Notes: generated by a model from the letters alone, not told the origin. 64,000 bases of DNA from JBDTSW01 sp963758845 (GCA_963758845.1 CAVWWX010000002.1:1798001-1862000); one strand, 5' to 3'; counted from the stretch's first letter, positions 8,129 to 18,910 are shown. Made by a program: numbers and translations.

Positions 8129-9343
8129 ATGAGGATCCTGATCCTGGGTGGCGACGGGTACCTCGGCTGGCCGACGGCGATGCGCTTCTCGAAGCAGGGG
8201 CACGACGTCTCGGTCGTCGACAACTTCTCCCGGCGCCGCTGGCATACCGAGAACTCCACCGACTCGCTCACCCCGATCCGCTCGCTGGACGACCGGATCG
8301 AGGCCTGGAGCGACGCGTCCGGCAACGAGATCCGCTCGTTCGTCGGCTCGATCGAGGACCACGAGTTCCTGGAGAAGGTGATCGACGAGACCCTCCCGGA
8401 GGCCATCGTCCACTACGGCGAGCAGCCCTCGGCGCCCTACTCGATGAAGTCGCGCGAGGCGGCGGTCGAGACGCAGTACACGAACGTGATCGGCACGCTC
8501 AACCTCCTGTTCGCGATGCGGGATCGCGTCCCCGATTGCCACCTGGTGAAGCTCGGGACGATGGGCGAGTACGGGACCCCGAACATCGACATCGAGGAGG
8601 GGTTCATCGAGATCGAGCACAAGGGACGCAAGGACACGCTGCCGTTCCCGAAGATGCCCGGCTCGCTCTACCACCTCTCGAAGGTCCACGACTCGCACAA
8701 CATCCACTTCGCGTGCCGGATCTGGGGGCTGCGCGCCACGGACCTGAACCAGGGGGTCGTGTACGGGATCGAGACCGACGAGTCCGCCGGCGACGAGCGC
8801 CTGATCACCCGCTTCGACTACGACCAGTACTTCGGCACGGTGCTGAACCGGTTCTGTGTCCAGGCCGTGATCGGCCACCCGCTCACGGTCTATGGCGAGG
8901 GCGGGCAGACCCGTGGCTTCCTGAACATCCGCGACACTCTTCAGTGCGTCGAACTTGCGGTGAACAACCCGGCCGACCTGGGCGACTACCGCGTCTTCAA
9001 CCAGTTCACCGAGCAGTTCTCGGTCTCCGAGCTGGCGGAGCTCGTCAAGCGCAGCGCCGCCGAGGTGGGGATCGACGTCGAGATCAAGACCTTCCCGAAC
9101 CCCCGCGTCGAGGCCGAGCAGCACTACTACAACGCCACGAACACGAAGCTGCGCGACCTGGGCCTCGAGCCAAGCCTGCTGGGCGAGGAGCTGGTGCGCT
9201 CGATGCTGGGCATCATCTCGGCGCACAAGGACCGTGTCATCGACCGCGCGATCCTGCCGACGACGGCTTGGAAGCCCGGCGAGCTGGAGGGCCAGCTCGC
9301 CACCGAGGCCTCCGACGGCACCACCGTCGCAGGCGACTCCTAG
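8129..9343 (+). CDS. sqd1: UDP-sulfoquinovose synthase
   Basis: A 404-residue short-chain dehydrogenase-fold enzyme that makes UDP-sulfoquinovose from UDP-glucose and sulfite, the first committed step of the sulfolipid SQDG. The match to the SQD1/SqdB family is strong throughout: GGDGYLGWPTA (NAD binding), HYGEQPSAPYSM, KLGTMGEYGTPNIDIEEG, the catalytic Tyr/Lys in YHLSKVHDSHN, TDLNQGVVYG, FVCQ-equivalent NRFCVQAVIGHPLTVYG, and NPRVEAEQHYYNA near the end. A -10-like TACCCT at 8113-8118 lies 10 nt before the ATG. The usual partner, an SqdX/SQD2 family 4 glycosyltransferase, is not in the window; the nearest transferase is the divergent GT2. Confidence 0.93.
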   Translation: MRILILGGDGYLGWPTAMRFSKQGHDVSVVDNFSRRRWHTENSTDSLTPIRSLDDRIEAWSDASGNEIRSFVGSIEDHEFLEKVIDETLPEAIVHYGEQPSAPYSMKSREAAVETQYTNVIGTLNLLFAMRDRVPDCHLVKLGTMGEYGTPNIDIEEGFIEIEHKGRKDTLPFPKMPGSLYHLSKVHDSHNIHFACRIWGLRATDLNQGVVYGIETDESAGDERLITRFDYDQYFGTVLNRFCVQAVIGHPLTVYGEGGQTRGFLNIRDTLQCVELAVNNPADLGDYRVFNQFTEQFSVSELAELVKRSAAEVGIDVEIKTFPNPRVEAEQHYYNATNTKLRDLGLEPSLLGEELVRSMLGIISAHKDRVIDRAILPTTAWKPGELEGQLATEASDGTTVAGDS

Positions 9344-9397
9344 CGGCACGATCGGCGCGCGCTGACCCCGCCGAGAGGCGCTTCCCGAATCACTTGC

Positions 9398-9412
9398 GGC
9401 GGCTTCGCCGCC
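9398..9412 (+). terminator. GC hairpin downstream of sqd1
   Basis: GGCGGC-TTC-GCCGCC is a perfect 6-bp stem 55 nt after the sqd1 stop, with no T-run. It may terminate the sqd1 transcript; it lies just upstream of the ilvB operator. Confidence 0.4.
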
Positions 9413-9424
9413 TGACATGCTGCT

Positions 9425-9462
9425 GCCGAGACACTTTGTGTCTCGGCCCTACAATTCCACTG
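9425..9462 (+). promoter_or_regulatory. palindromic operator and leaderless promoter of ilvB
   Basis: The arms GCCGAGACAC (9425-9434) and GTGTCTCGGC (9438-9447) are perfectly complementary around TTT. The -10 box TACAAT (9450-9455) follows immediately and lies 7 nt before the ATG at 9463. The palindrome occupies the -35 position, as expected for a regulator binding site. No leader peptide is present in front of ilvB. Confidence 0.6.
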
Positions 9463-11141
<1,679 letters not shown>

Positions 11142-11142
<1 letters not shown>

Positions 11143-11693
11143 TGGAAGCCGGCACACCAGACCTGATCAAGCTCGAGGACCTCGAGGCGTCGCGTGCACT
11201 CACCGGGCGCAAGCACATCCTTTCGCTGACGGTCGAGAACCGGCCGGGCGTGCTCGCCCGCATCGCTGGCCTGTTCAGCCGCCGGGGGTTCAACATCGAC
11301 ACCCTCGCCGTCGGGCCCACCGAGGACCCGGACATCTCGCGGATCACCCTCACCCTGGACGGGGCGGTGCACCCGATCGACCAGGTCACGAAGCAGCTCC
11401 ACAAGCTCGTCAACGTGATCAAGATCCGCGACATGGAGCCCGACGCGACCATCGCGCGGGAGATGGCGCTGTTCCGGGTCTCGGCGGCGGTCGAGAGCCG
11501 CGCCGAGATCATGCAGTTCGCCGAGATCTTCGGGGGGTCGATCGTGGACGTCTCGCGTCGCACCCTCACGATCGAGGTCACGGGCCCGCAGGAGCAGATC
11601 GACTCGTTCGAGCGGATGGTCCGCCCGCACGGGCTGATCGAGATGGCCCGCACCGGCGAAGTCGCCATCACCAAGTCCAAGCCCGACCAGTAG
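11142..11693 (+). CDS. ilvN: acetolactate synthase small (regulatory) subunit
   Basis: A 183-residue regulatory subunit that confers valine feedback inhibition on IlvB. The N-terminal ACT domain starts near residue 25 (LSLTVENRPGVLARIAGLFSRRGFNI) and the second ACT-like domain begins around AREMALFRVSA. Length and pattern fit IlvN/IlvH. Its ATG overlaps the ilvB stop, so translation is coupled. menF follows 27 nt later with its own -10-like box, so the ilvBN transcript probably does not need to extend into it. Confidence 0.96.
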
Positions 11694-11720
11694 CCGGTTC
11701 GCCGATACTTCGGGTAGCCC

Positions 11721-13106
11721 ATGGCCTACCTGAGCGCTCGACCAAGCCTTGACGCGCTCCAATCGCTCCTCGAGCGGGCGGACGGGCGCCGCCTTGTGAG
11801 CGTCACGGTGCCGGTCGAGATCGCGGACCCGGCCGCCGCAGTCTTCGGCTCTCGGATGGCGGGAGACCGCTGGTTCTGTTGGGAGGAGCCCGACGAGGGG
11901 TTCGCCCTCGCCGGACTGGGGACGGCGGCCGATGTGGTCTCGCGCGGCGACGGCCGCTTCGCCGACGTCGGCCGGGATTGCGCCGCGCTGGTCCGCGGCC
12001 GCCTGGCCGACGAGCCCGCGGAGCTGCCCGCCGGAGCGGGCCCGGTCTGGACCGGGGGCTTCGCTTTCGCCCCGGACGGCGGCCGCGAGGCACACTGGTC
12101 CTCTTTCCCCCCGGCGCTGATGTCCCTTCCGGAGCTGGCGTTGTGGCGCCGCGACGGCAGGACGCTCATGACCCTTTCGCTGCTCTCGGGACCGGGCTCA
12201 GATCGGGCGCTCTCGCGGCTGGGCGCGCGAACCCAGGCCCTGGCCGATGTCTCCCTGCCGCTTCGGGATCCGCACCCAAGCGACGAGGCTCACATCACCA
12301 GCCCGTCGGCGCCGGGCGAATACGAGGCCGCGGTGGCGGCGGCGGTTGCCGAGGTCAAGGGCGGCTCCCGCGAGAAGCTCGTACTCGCGAGGGAGGTTCG
12401 CGTCGACGCGCCCCGAGCTCACGATTCCGGGCCGGTCTTCGCGGCGCTCCGCTCGGCCTTCCCGACTTGCTTCTGCTTCTGCTGCGGCTCGCCCGAGGGC
12501 GCCTTCCTGGGTGCCAGCCCCGAGCTCTTGATTCGACGCAGCGGGGCCGGGGCCGCCACGGTCGCGCTGGCGGGGTCCACCAGGCGCAGCGCCGACCCGG
12601 CCGTCGACGACCATCTGGGCGAGGGCCTCCTTCACTCGGCGAAGGACCAGGCCGAGCACGAGTTCGTGGTGCGGCGGATCACCAGCGCGCTGCGCCCGCA
12701 CGCCGTGTGGGTGGAGGGCGCGCCCGAGCCGGCGCTGGTGAAGATCGCGAACATCCAACACCTGGCGTCCCCGATCCACGCGCAGCTCGCGCAGCCCCGC
12801 TCGGCCGTCGAGCTCGCCGGCCTGCTGCACCCGACGCCGGCGGTCGGCGGCGAGCCGCCCGAGGGGGCGCTCGAGGCGATCGCGCGGCTCGAGGGTCTCG
12901 ACCGGGGTTGGTACGCGGGGCCGATCGGGTGGATGGACGCGGCCGAGGATGGCGAGTTCTGCGTCGGGCTGAGGTCGGCGCTCCTGCGCGACCGCACCGC
13001 GCACCTGTTCGCCGGCGCGGGCATCGTCGCCGACTCCGACCCTGCCGCCGAGCTGGCCGAGACCGAGCTCAAGCTGGCGGCGCTGCTGCCGCTCCTGGCC
13101 GGGTAG
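11721..13106 (+). CDS. menF: isochorismate synthase
   Basis: A 461-residue chorismate-utilising enzyme that converts chorismate to isochorismate for menaquinone synthesis. The catalytic chorismate-binding fold fills residues 195-455, with the active-site segments REKLVLAREV, FLGASPELLI, HEFVVRRI, KIANIQHLASPIHA, HPTPAVGGEPPEGAL and GWYAGPIGWMD. The N-terminal 190 residues are variable, as usual. The menaquinone genes downstream support MenF over salicylate or anthranilate synthase. GATACT at 11704-11709, 11 nt before the ATG, is a likely -10 box. It is convergent with the next gene, with only 4 nt between the stops. Confidence 0.9.
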   Translation: MAYLSARPSLDALQSLLERADGRRLVSVTVPVEIADPAAAVFGSRMAGDRWFCWEEPDEGFALAGLGTAADVVSRGDGRFADVGRDCAALVRGRLADEPAELPAGAGPVWTGGFAFAPDGGREAHWSSFPPALMSLPELALWRRDGRTLMTLSLLSGPGSDRALSRLGARTQALADVSLPLRDPHPSDEAHITSPSAPGEYEAAVAAAVAEVKGGSREKLVLAREVRVDAPRAHDSGPVFAALRSAFPTCFCFCCGSPEGAFLGASPELLIRRSGAGAATVALAGSTRRSADPAVDDHLGEGLLHSAKDQAEHEFVVRRITSALRPHAVWVEGAPEPALVKIANIQHLASPIHAQLAQPRSAVELAGLLHPTPAVGGEPPEGALEAIARLEGLDRGWYAGPIGWMDAAEDGEFCVGLRSALLRDRTAHLFAGAGIVADSDPAAELAETELKLAALLPLLAG

Positions 13107-13110
13107 GCCC

Positions 13111-13672
13111 CTAGAACTGCGGGAAGCCGAAGTTGTCGAAGAACCAGAGCGAGCTGGTCAGCCAGATCACAACCAGAGCCGTGAAGACCGAGCCGCCCAG
13201 GACCGGGATCGCCCAGCCCGGCACGGGGTCGATCCTGAGCGTGAGCATCTTCGCGGTGAAGGCGCCGTAGAAGAAGCAGCCGGCGAGTGAGTGGGCCAGG
13301 ACCCGAGTGTCCGCGTCCTGGAACCCAAGCGCCCAGAGGCAGTGGTAGACCACGGGCAGCGAGAGCAGGAAGGCTGTGATCCCGGAAGCGCGGTGGAGGG
13401 TGGTGACCCATGCGGCCGACCGACCGAGTCCCAAAGCGGCCGTAGATCCGAAGCGCCGACACCACCTGAACCAGCGCTAGGCCTACGACCGCGGTCGCGA
13501 GCCACGCCTTCATGTTCAGCGTGGCGCTGAAGAAGAGGCCATCGCCGAGGATCGAGCTTCCGGTCGGATCGTGGGCTTTGCCGTAAGCGCCCAGGGCGAC
13601 CGCCACGGCGGCCCCGATCAGCGCGGGGCCGATCAGCCTGGCCGAGCCGGAGGATCTCGATTCCGCCTCCAT
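13111..13672 (-). CDS. DUF6529-like four-helix membrane protein (one frameshift)
   Basis: A protein of about 186 residues split by one frameshift. The first part (ATG 13672) has SARLIGPALIGAAVAVALG and the helix MKAWLATAVVGLALVQVV; the second continues in another frame as GRSAAWVTTLHRASGITAF, then YHCLWALGF, LAHSLAGCFFYGAF and a last helix before FFDNFGFPQF. Removing one G from the run at 13430-13432 joins GRFG to LGRSAAW. Several His residues in helices (LHR, YHC, LAHS) could ligate heme as in cytochrome b561-like four-helix bundles; this is inference. A TACGTT box lies 9 nt before the start. The DUF assignment is from memory of the family pattern. Confidence 0.65.
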
Positions 13673-13764
13673 GCCGCCCAAAACGTACACCCGCACGCCG
13701 CGACCGCGCCAGCGAGTAGGCTCCGCCGCGCCCTGAGATGTAGCGAACCGGAACGAGGAGCAGG

Positions 13765-14217
13765 ATGAGACGAGCTTGGATCGGCTCGGTGGCGGCAGCC
13801 GGCGTGCTGGCGCTCGCCGGCTGCGGAGGCGACGATGAGGACGAGATCACCGCGTTCTGCGACAAGGTCGACGAGATCCGCGCGGCGCCGGATCCGTTCG
13901 CTGGGCTCGCGGGCGACGACATCGGCGGCGCCCAGGATGCCCTCGAGGAGGCCCAGAGCCTGTTCGGCGAGGTCGCCGACGTCGCGCCGGAGGAGATCCA
14001 GGGCGACGTCGAGGAAGCCCAGCAGTTCTTCGACGACTTCGTCGCGGCGGCCCAGGACGCCGAGAGCCCCGAGGACCTGCTGGCCGTCGCCACGGAGTTC
14101 CAGGACCAGGCCGCTGACTTCCAGGAGACCAGCGCGACGCTCGAGGAGTACACGGCCGAGAACTGCGGCGACTCCGAGACCTCCACCACCGAGACGACGA
14201 CCCCCGAGGGGGGCTAG
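13765..14217 (+). CDS. small acidic lipoprotein, unknown function
   Basis: A 150-residue protein with an N-terminal signal peptide and lipobox LALAGC, predicting a lipid-anchored extracytoplasmic protein. The mature part is very acidic (GDDEDE, repeated E/D-rich helices) and ends in a Thr/Ser-rich tail (ETSTTETTTPEGG). Two Cys residues (FCDKVDE and ENCGDSE) could form a disulfide linking the ends of a helical bundle. GAGGAG precedes the ATG by a few nt, so unlike many neighbours it has a Shine-Dalgarno site. Its stop codon shares the CTAG palindrome with the converging menD stop. Confidence 0.75.
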   Translation: MRRAWIGSVAAAGVLALAGCGGDDEDEITAFCDKVDEIRAAPDPFAGLAGDDIGGAQDALEEAQSLFGEVADVAPEEIQGDVEEAQQFFDDFVAAAQDAESPEDLLAVATEFQDQAADFQETSATLEEYTAENCGDSETSTTETTTPEGG

Positions 14218-15969
14218 CCGCTAACGACAGCCCGCGCGGCGGCGTCCGCCGCCGCGCGCATGAGCTCGCCGCGCAGCTCGACGCCGCGCCGCCGGTCGAC
14301 CGGCACCTCGACCAGCTCCGGCCCCGCGGGGGAAGCTCCGACGTCGTCAGCCCGCTGGAGGCGACGGAAGTCAAGTCCCCAGAGGGCGGCTGCGCGCTCG
14401 CATTCCAGGCCCGTCGGGGTGCCGAACAGAGCCTCGAACTCGTCGCGGCCGACCTGGGAGGCCTGCGGCAGGAACTCGAAGATGCCGCCGCCGCCGTTGT
14501 CGAAGGCGACCACTCGCACCGGCACCGCGGCTGAGGCCAGGAGGCCCAGCGCATTGAGGTCGTGGAACAGCCCCAGGTCGCCGGTGAGGATCCAGGTCGG
14601 ACGGCCGCTGGCGATGGCCGCCCCGATCCCGGACGAGACCAGCCCGTCGATCCCGTTCGCGCCGCGGTTCGCCAGGAAGCGGACCTCGGCCTGGGTTCCC
14701 TGAGCGTAGGCCTCCTGGTCGCGAATCGGCATCGAGGAGGCCGTGTAGACCACGTCCCCGTCGGCGTAGGCGCCGGCGAGTGCCCGCTGGACACCCGGCT
14801 CGGACAGTTCGTCGCCGCCCAGCCCGCTCGTCGATGGCGCGGTCGGCCGCGGCGGCCGCGGCCAGCCAGCCGCCGCGGTACGCCTCGTCGCCGCCGGCAT
14901 CCAGGCGCTCGGCCAGCGCGCGGGCAGTCGTCGCGCCGCCGGCGCGGAGGATCGTCTCCGCGGTCCGGGTCGGCTCGTTCCAGCCATAGCCGGCGTCGAC
15001 GACGATCTGGCGCAGCCCGTCAACGGACCCGAGCCACTGGCGCAGGGGCTTGCATGTGGGCATCTCGCCGAAGCGCAGGACCAGCCGGGGCTCGAGCTCT
15101 TCCGGACGAGCCCGCGCGACAGCCTCGTAGGCGCCGATCACCCGTGAGCGGTCGTGGGGCCCGAAGCGCGCCTGAGAGGTCGGCTCGGCGAGCACCGGGT
15201 AGCCGCTCGCGGCGGCCAGTGTCCCGACCGCTTCGCCGAGGTGAGGATCGACCTGGCGGCCGGCCAGGATCACGCCGCGCGGCTCACCGGCGATCCGACC
15301 GGCAAGCTCGGCCACGAGCTCGTCGGCGGCGGCCGGGGCCGATCGGGCGACCGCGGTAAGGGGGCGGTCCCCGCGACCCTGTCGCGCCAGGCCGCTTGCC
15401 GCCGTGACCTCGCCCGCCACCGGCTCGTCCCCCAGGGGCTCGCGCCAGGGGACGTTCAGGTGAACCGGTCCGGGCCTGGGCTCGCCTGCCGCCGCCGCGT
15501 ACGCGCGGCAGGCGACCGACCGGAAGTGCAGCAGGCCCGCGTCGTCAGCGTCGTGCGTGCCCACCTCGCAGAACCAGCGCACCGCGCCCCCGTAGAGCTT
15601 CAGCTGGTCGATCGTCTGTCCGGCCCCGATGCCGCGCAGCTCCGGCGGCCGGTCGGCGGTCAGGACGACCAGCGGGACCGCGGACTCGTCGGCCTCGCTG
15701 ACCGCCGGGTGCAGGTTGGAGGCGGCGGTCCCGGAGGTGCAGAGGACCACGACGGGCGCCCTGCTCGCGTGAGCCGCTCCGAGGGCGGCGAAGCCGGCGC
15801 TCCGCTCGTCCACCACCACGGCCACCTCGATCGCCGGGGCGCGCCACAGGGCCAGGGCGAGCGGCGTCGAGCGCGAGCCGGGGGACACCACCGCGTGGCG
15901 GACGCCCGAGCGGGCGAGCTCCTCGACCATGGCCGACGCCAGGGCGGTGTTGCGGTTGGCCGGGTCCAC
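14214..15969 (-). CDS. menD: 2-succinyl-5-enolpyruvyl-6-hydroxy-3-cyclohexene-1-carboxylate synthase (one frameshift)
   Basis: ThDP-dependent MenD adds a succinic semialdehyde unit from 2-oxoglutarate to isochorismate. From GTG 15969 it reads NTALASAMVEEL, VSPGSRSTPLALAL, VVDERSAGFAALG, CTSGTAASNLHPAV and LTADRPPELRGIGAGQTIDQ, the classic N-terminal MenD pattern. After AIDER the frame is lost and resumes as LGGDELSEPGVQRAL, with the PP domain WILTGDLGLFHDLN and FDNGGGGIFEFLP. One extra base in the CCC at 14823-14825 accounts for the shift. The repaired length is about 584 residues, normal for MenD. It has its own -10 box, and lies 66 nt downstream of menC in the menB-menA-menC order. Confidence 0.9.
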
Positions 15970-15976
15970 ACCCTGA

Positions 15977-15982
15977 ACGCTA
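15977..15982 (-). promoter_or_regulatory. -10 box of leaderless menD promoter
   Basis: On the minus strand TAGCGT lies 7 nt before the GTG start of menD, inside the 66-nt gap after menC. It suggests that menD can be transcribed independently of menBAC. Confidence 0.45.
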
Positions 15983-16035
15983 GATCACCCGGGCGCGGGG
16001 CCGGCTTACCGGGCGCTTCCTCGCGGCCCGGCGCC

Positions 16036-17142
16036 CTACAGTCGCCGGAGCTCGAGCGCTGTCTCGTCCAGCTCGACGCCCAGGCCGTTGCCCTCGGGAA
16101 CGTGCAACCGGCCGTCGCGAACCTTGCACTCCCGGGTTGCGACGGTCTCGGAGAACAGCTCCTGGGTCGCCAGGCCGTGCGCCAGCCCGGGATCCTCGGC
16201 GGTCCGGTAGATCGCCTGGGCGGCGTGCGCCGCCGCCGCGATCCCAACCGGGCCGTCGAGGGCGCTGGAGAGGAACGTGGGCAGGCGGGCGGCGACCGCG
16301 CCCGCCGCGCCGATCCCGCCGGTCTTGGAGAGCTTGGCGGTCGCGTACGTGCACGCGTCCATGTCGCGGGCCCGGTCGGCGTCCTTGGCGCTGGCGACGC
16401 TCTCGTCGGCGGCGATCGGGATCGCGCTCTGGGCGGCCACTGCCGCCAGGTCGCGCAGGCCGGGAGAGGGCTGCTCGGCCAGCTCGATGCCCAGCGGCTC
16501 GAGCTCGCGCAGCAGCTCGACCGCCTCGGTCACCCCGAAGGCGGCGTTCGCGTCCACCCGGATCCGGGCGGCCGGGCCCACGGCGTCGCGGACGGCGCGC
16601 ACCTGCTCGACGTCCCGGCCGGCCCCCAGCTTGAGCTTGAAGGTGTCGAAGCCGCGCTCGCGCCAGCGCAGTGCCGCCTCGGCGACGGCGCCCGGGTCGC
16701 CTGCCGCCAGCGTGGCGTTACAGGGCACCGGCTCGGCCCGCTCGGCCCGCAGCAGCCGCCAGACCGGCTGGCCCGAGAGCTTCCCGGCCAGGTCGAAGAC
16801 CGCCATCTCCAGCGCGGCCGCCGCGGGGCCCGCAAGCCGCCGCCCGGCGGCCACGTGGATGAAGGCGTCGATCGCGGCCTCCAGCGGATCCTCGCCCGCC
16901 AGCCCCGACGGGTCGAGCCGCCGGATCCGCCGGTACGAGCGGCGCAGCGCGCGATCGACCCGCTCGAGCGAGTCGCCCCCGCGCAGGGTCATGGGCACCG
17001 CCTCGCCGAGCCCCTCGACGCCCTCGTCGGTGCGCAACCGAAGCAGCACCATCTCGCGGGCGCCCAGGGCCCCGCGCGCGGTGACGTACTCGTCGCGGAA
17101 GGGCAGCGAGTAGGGGACCGTCTCGACCGCGGTGATGCGCAT
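16036..17142 (-). CDS. menC: o-succinylbenzoate synthase (enolase superfamily)
   Basis: A 368-residue enolase-superfamily enzyme. The N-terminal capping domain starts MRITAVETVPYSLPF. The barrel carries the acid/base Lys motif FKLKLGAG, the metal ligands in RVDANAAF, the EQPSPGL segment and ADESVAS, and the second catalytic Lys in ATAKLSKTGG. These motifs are shared by OSBS, muconate cycloisomerase and dipeptide epimerase; the location between menA and menD favours dehydration of SHCHC to o-succinylbenzoate. The ATG at 17142 overlaps the menA stop (ATGA), indicating coupled translation. Confidence 0.87.
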   Translation of the reverse strand: MRITAVETVPYSLPFRDEYVTARGALGAREMVLLRLRTDEGVEGLGEAVPMTLRGGDSLERVDRALRRSYRRIRRLDPSGLAGEDPLEAAIDAFIHVAAGRRLAGPAAAALEMAVFDLAGKLSGQPVWRLLRAERAEPVPCNATLAAGDPGAVAEAALRWRERGFDTFKLKLGAGRDVEQVRAVRDAVGPAARIRVDANAAFGVTEAVELLRELEPLGIELAEQPSPGLRDLAAVAAQSAIPIAADESVASAKDADRARDMDACTYATAKLSKTGGIGAAGAVAARLPTFLSSALDGPVGIAAAAHAAQAIYRTAEDPGLAHGLATQELFSETVATRECKVRDGRLHVPEGNGLGVELDETALELRRL

Positions 17143-18035
17143 CAGGCCTGCGCGATCAGAAGGCCCACGGTCAGGAGCACGCTGAAAGCCGCGAGCAGCA
17201 TCCCGGTCCCCGCGAGGGCGCGGTTGAGCGAGTCGCCGTCGCTTCGGGTGAGCACCGCGCGCAGGGGCGGGTCCGCCGCAACGGCCGCGAGCAGGGCCAG
17301 CAGGCCCCACGCGGGCACGTCGGCGATGAGAACCGCGATCGGCACCGCCGCGAACGAGATCGCGAGCAGCCAGGCGTACAGGCGGCGCGTGCGGTCGCGG
17401 CCCAGGCGCACGGCCAGCGTGATCTTGCCGGCCCGCCGGTCGGTTTCGATGTCGCGCAGGTTGTTGACCACGAGGATCGCCGTCGCCAGGAGCCCGATCG
17501 GGATCGAGAGAGCGAACGGCATCCAGTCGAGCTCCTCCAACTGGACGTAGTACGAGCCGTTCACGGCCACCAGGCCGAAGAAGACGAACACGAACACCTC
17601 GCCCAGGCCCGCGTAGCCGTACGGCCTGGGCCCGCCGGTATAGAGGACCCCGGCGAGGATCGAGACGAGGCCGACGGCGAGGATCTCCGGGCCGACCTCG
17701 GCCGCGAGGTACGCGCCCGCGGCGGTGGCAACCCCGAACGCGACCCAGGTGGCCACGAGGACCCGGCGCGGCGCGACGAGGCCCGAGGAGGTGACCCGCA
17801 CCGGGCCTAGGCGCTCGGCGGTGTCGGCGCCCCGCTTGGCGTCGGAGTAGTCGTTGGCCAGATTGGTCCCGATCTGGATGAAGATCGAGCCGACCAGGGC
17901 GGCGAGGAAGACGTCCCAGCCGAATCCGCCAGTGAGCTCGTACGCGGCCGCCGCGCTGCCCACCAGCACCGGCGCGACCGCCGCCGGCAGCGTGCGCGGC
18001 CGGGCGGCCATGAGCCAGATCCGCAGCGGGCTCAA
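17142..18035 (-). CDS. menA: 1,4-dihydroxy-2-naphthoate polyprenyltransferase
   Basis: A 297-residue membrane prenyltransferase with 8-9 hydrophobic segments that attaches the polyprenyl chain to DHNA. Family motifs: WLMAARPRTLPAAVAPVLVG at the N-terminus, the first Asp motif NLANDYSDAKRGAD, LYTGGPRPYGYAGLGE, and the second Asp motif NNLRDIETDRRAGK. The start is TTG at 18035, overlapping the menB stop (TTGA); it adds the conserved SPLRIWL before the first AARP motif, which the later ATG at 18011 would lack. Operon order is menB-menA-menC. Confidence 0.92.
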   Translation of the reverse strand: MSPLRIWLMAARPRTLPAAVAPVLVGSAAAAYELTGGFGWDVFLAALVGSIFIQIGTNLANDYSDAKRGADTAERLGPVRVTSSGLVAPRRVLVATWVAFGVATAAGAYLAAEVGPEILAVGLVSILAGVLYTGGPRPYGYAGLGEVFVFVFFGLVAVNGSYYVQLEELDWMPFALSIPIGLLATAILVVNNLRDIETDRRAGKITLAVRLGRDRTRRLYAWLLAISFAAVPIAVLIADVPAWGLLALLAAVAADPPLRAVLTRSDGDSLNRALAGTGMLLAAFSVLLTVGLLIAQA

Positions 18036-18910
18036 GGGCGCTTCGGATACTTCGAGAAGTCGGGCTTGCGGCCCTCCTGGAAGGCGTTGCGGCCCTCCTG
18101 GCCCTCCTCGGACATGTAGAAGAGCAGCGTCGCGTCGTGGGAGAGCTGCTGGATGCCGGCGAGCCCGTCCTCGGTCGCGTTGAAGCTCGCCTTCAGGAGT
18201 CGCAGCGAGAGGGGGGAGAGGGCGGTCATCTCGCGGCACCACGCGACGGTCTCGCGCTCGAGGTCCGCCAGCGGCACCACGGCGTTGACCAGCCCCATCT
18301 CGAGCGCCTCGCCGGCCTCGTACAGCCGGCAGAGGAACCAGATCTCCTTCGCCTTTCGAATGCCGACCGCCCGCGCCAGCAGGCCGGCACCGAATCCGCC
18401 GTCGAAGCTTCCGACCCGCGGCCCCGTCTGCCCGAAGCGGGCGTTGTCGGCGGCGATCGACAGATCGCAGACGAGGTGCAGGATCTGCCCGCCGCCAACC
18501 GCGTACCCGGCCACCATCGCGATCACGGGCTTGGGCAGCCGCCGGATCTGCACGTGGAGGTCTCCGACGTCCAGCCGGCCGACGCCCTGGCTGGCGACCT
18601 CGTCGTCGCCGATGTACCCATCGTCGCCGCGGATCCGCTGGTCGCCCCCGGAGCAGAACGCCTCGGTCCCGGCGCCGGTGAAGATGATCGCCCCGACCTC
18701 CAGGTCGTCGCGAGCCCGCGAGAACGCGTCGCGCAGCTCGGCCAGCGTCTGGGGCCGGAAGGCGTTGCGAACGTCCGGCCGGTTGATCGTGATCCGGGCG
18801 ATGCCCTCGGCCTTGTCGTAGAGCAAATCCTCGTAGCTGTGCGCCCGCTCCCACTCGATGGGCGCGTAGAGCTCGTCTGGCGAGGGGGAGTCTCGGTGCG
18901 GAATCGGCAT
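18032..18910 (-). CDS. menB: 1,4-dihydroxy-2-naphthoyl-CoA synthase
   Basis: A 292-residue crotonase-superfamily enzyme that cyclises o-succinylbenzoyl-CoA. Motifs: EGIARITINRPDVRNAFRP at the N-terminus, the oxyanion-hole region CSGGDQRIRGDDGY, GYAVGGGQILHLVCDL, and the MenB-typical FGQTGPRVGSFDGGFGA. The end PEGRKPDFSKYPKRP-like (QEGRKPDFSKYPKRP) is also characteristic. The ATG at 18910 is the first codon of a probably leaderless mRNA made from the promoter shared with menE. The stop overlaps the menA TTG start. Confidence 0.95.
   Translation of the reverse strand: MPIPHRDSPSPDELYAPIEWERAHSYEDLLYDKAEGIARITINRPDVRNAFRPQTLAELRDAFSRARDDLEVGAIIFTGAGTEAFCSGGDQRIRGDDGYIGDDEVASQGVGRLDVGDLHVQIRRLPKPVIAMVAGYAVGGGQILHLVCDLSIAADNARFGQTGPRVGSFDGGFGAGLLARAVGIRKAKEIWFLCRLYEAGEALEMGLVNAVVPLADLERETVAWCREMTALSPLSLRLLKASFNATEDGLAGIQQLSHDATLLFYMSEEGQEGRNAFQEGRKPDFSKYPKRP

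Noticed and set aside
8536..9462. N-terminal extension of ilvB back to 8536
   Set aside because: The extension is an out-of-frame reading of sqd1; a -10 box and operator directly precede the ATG at 9463, and IlvB homology starts there.
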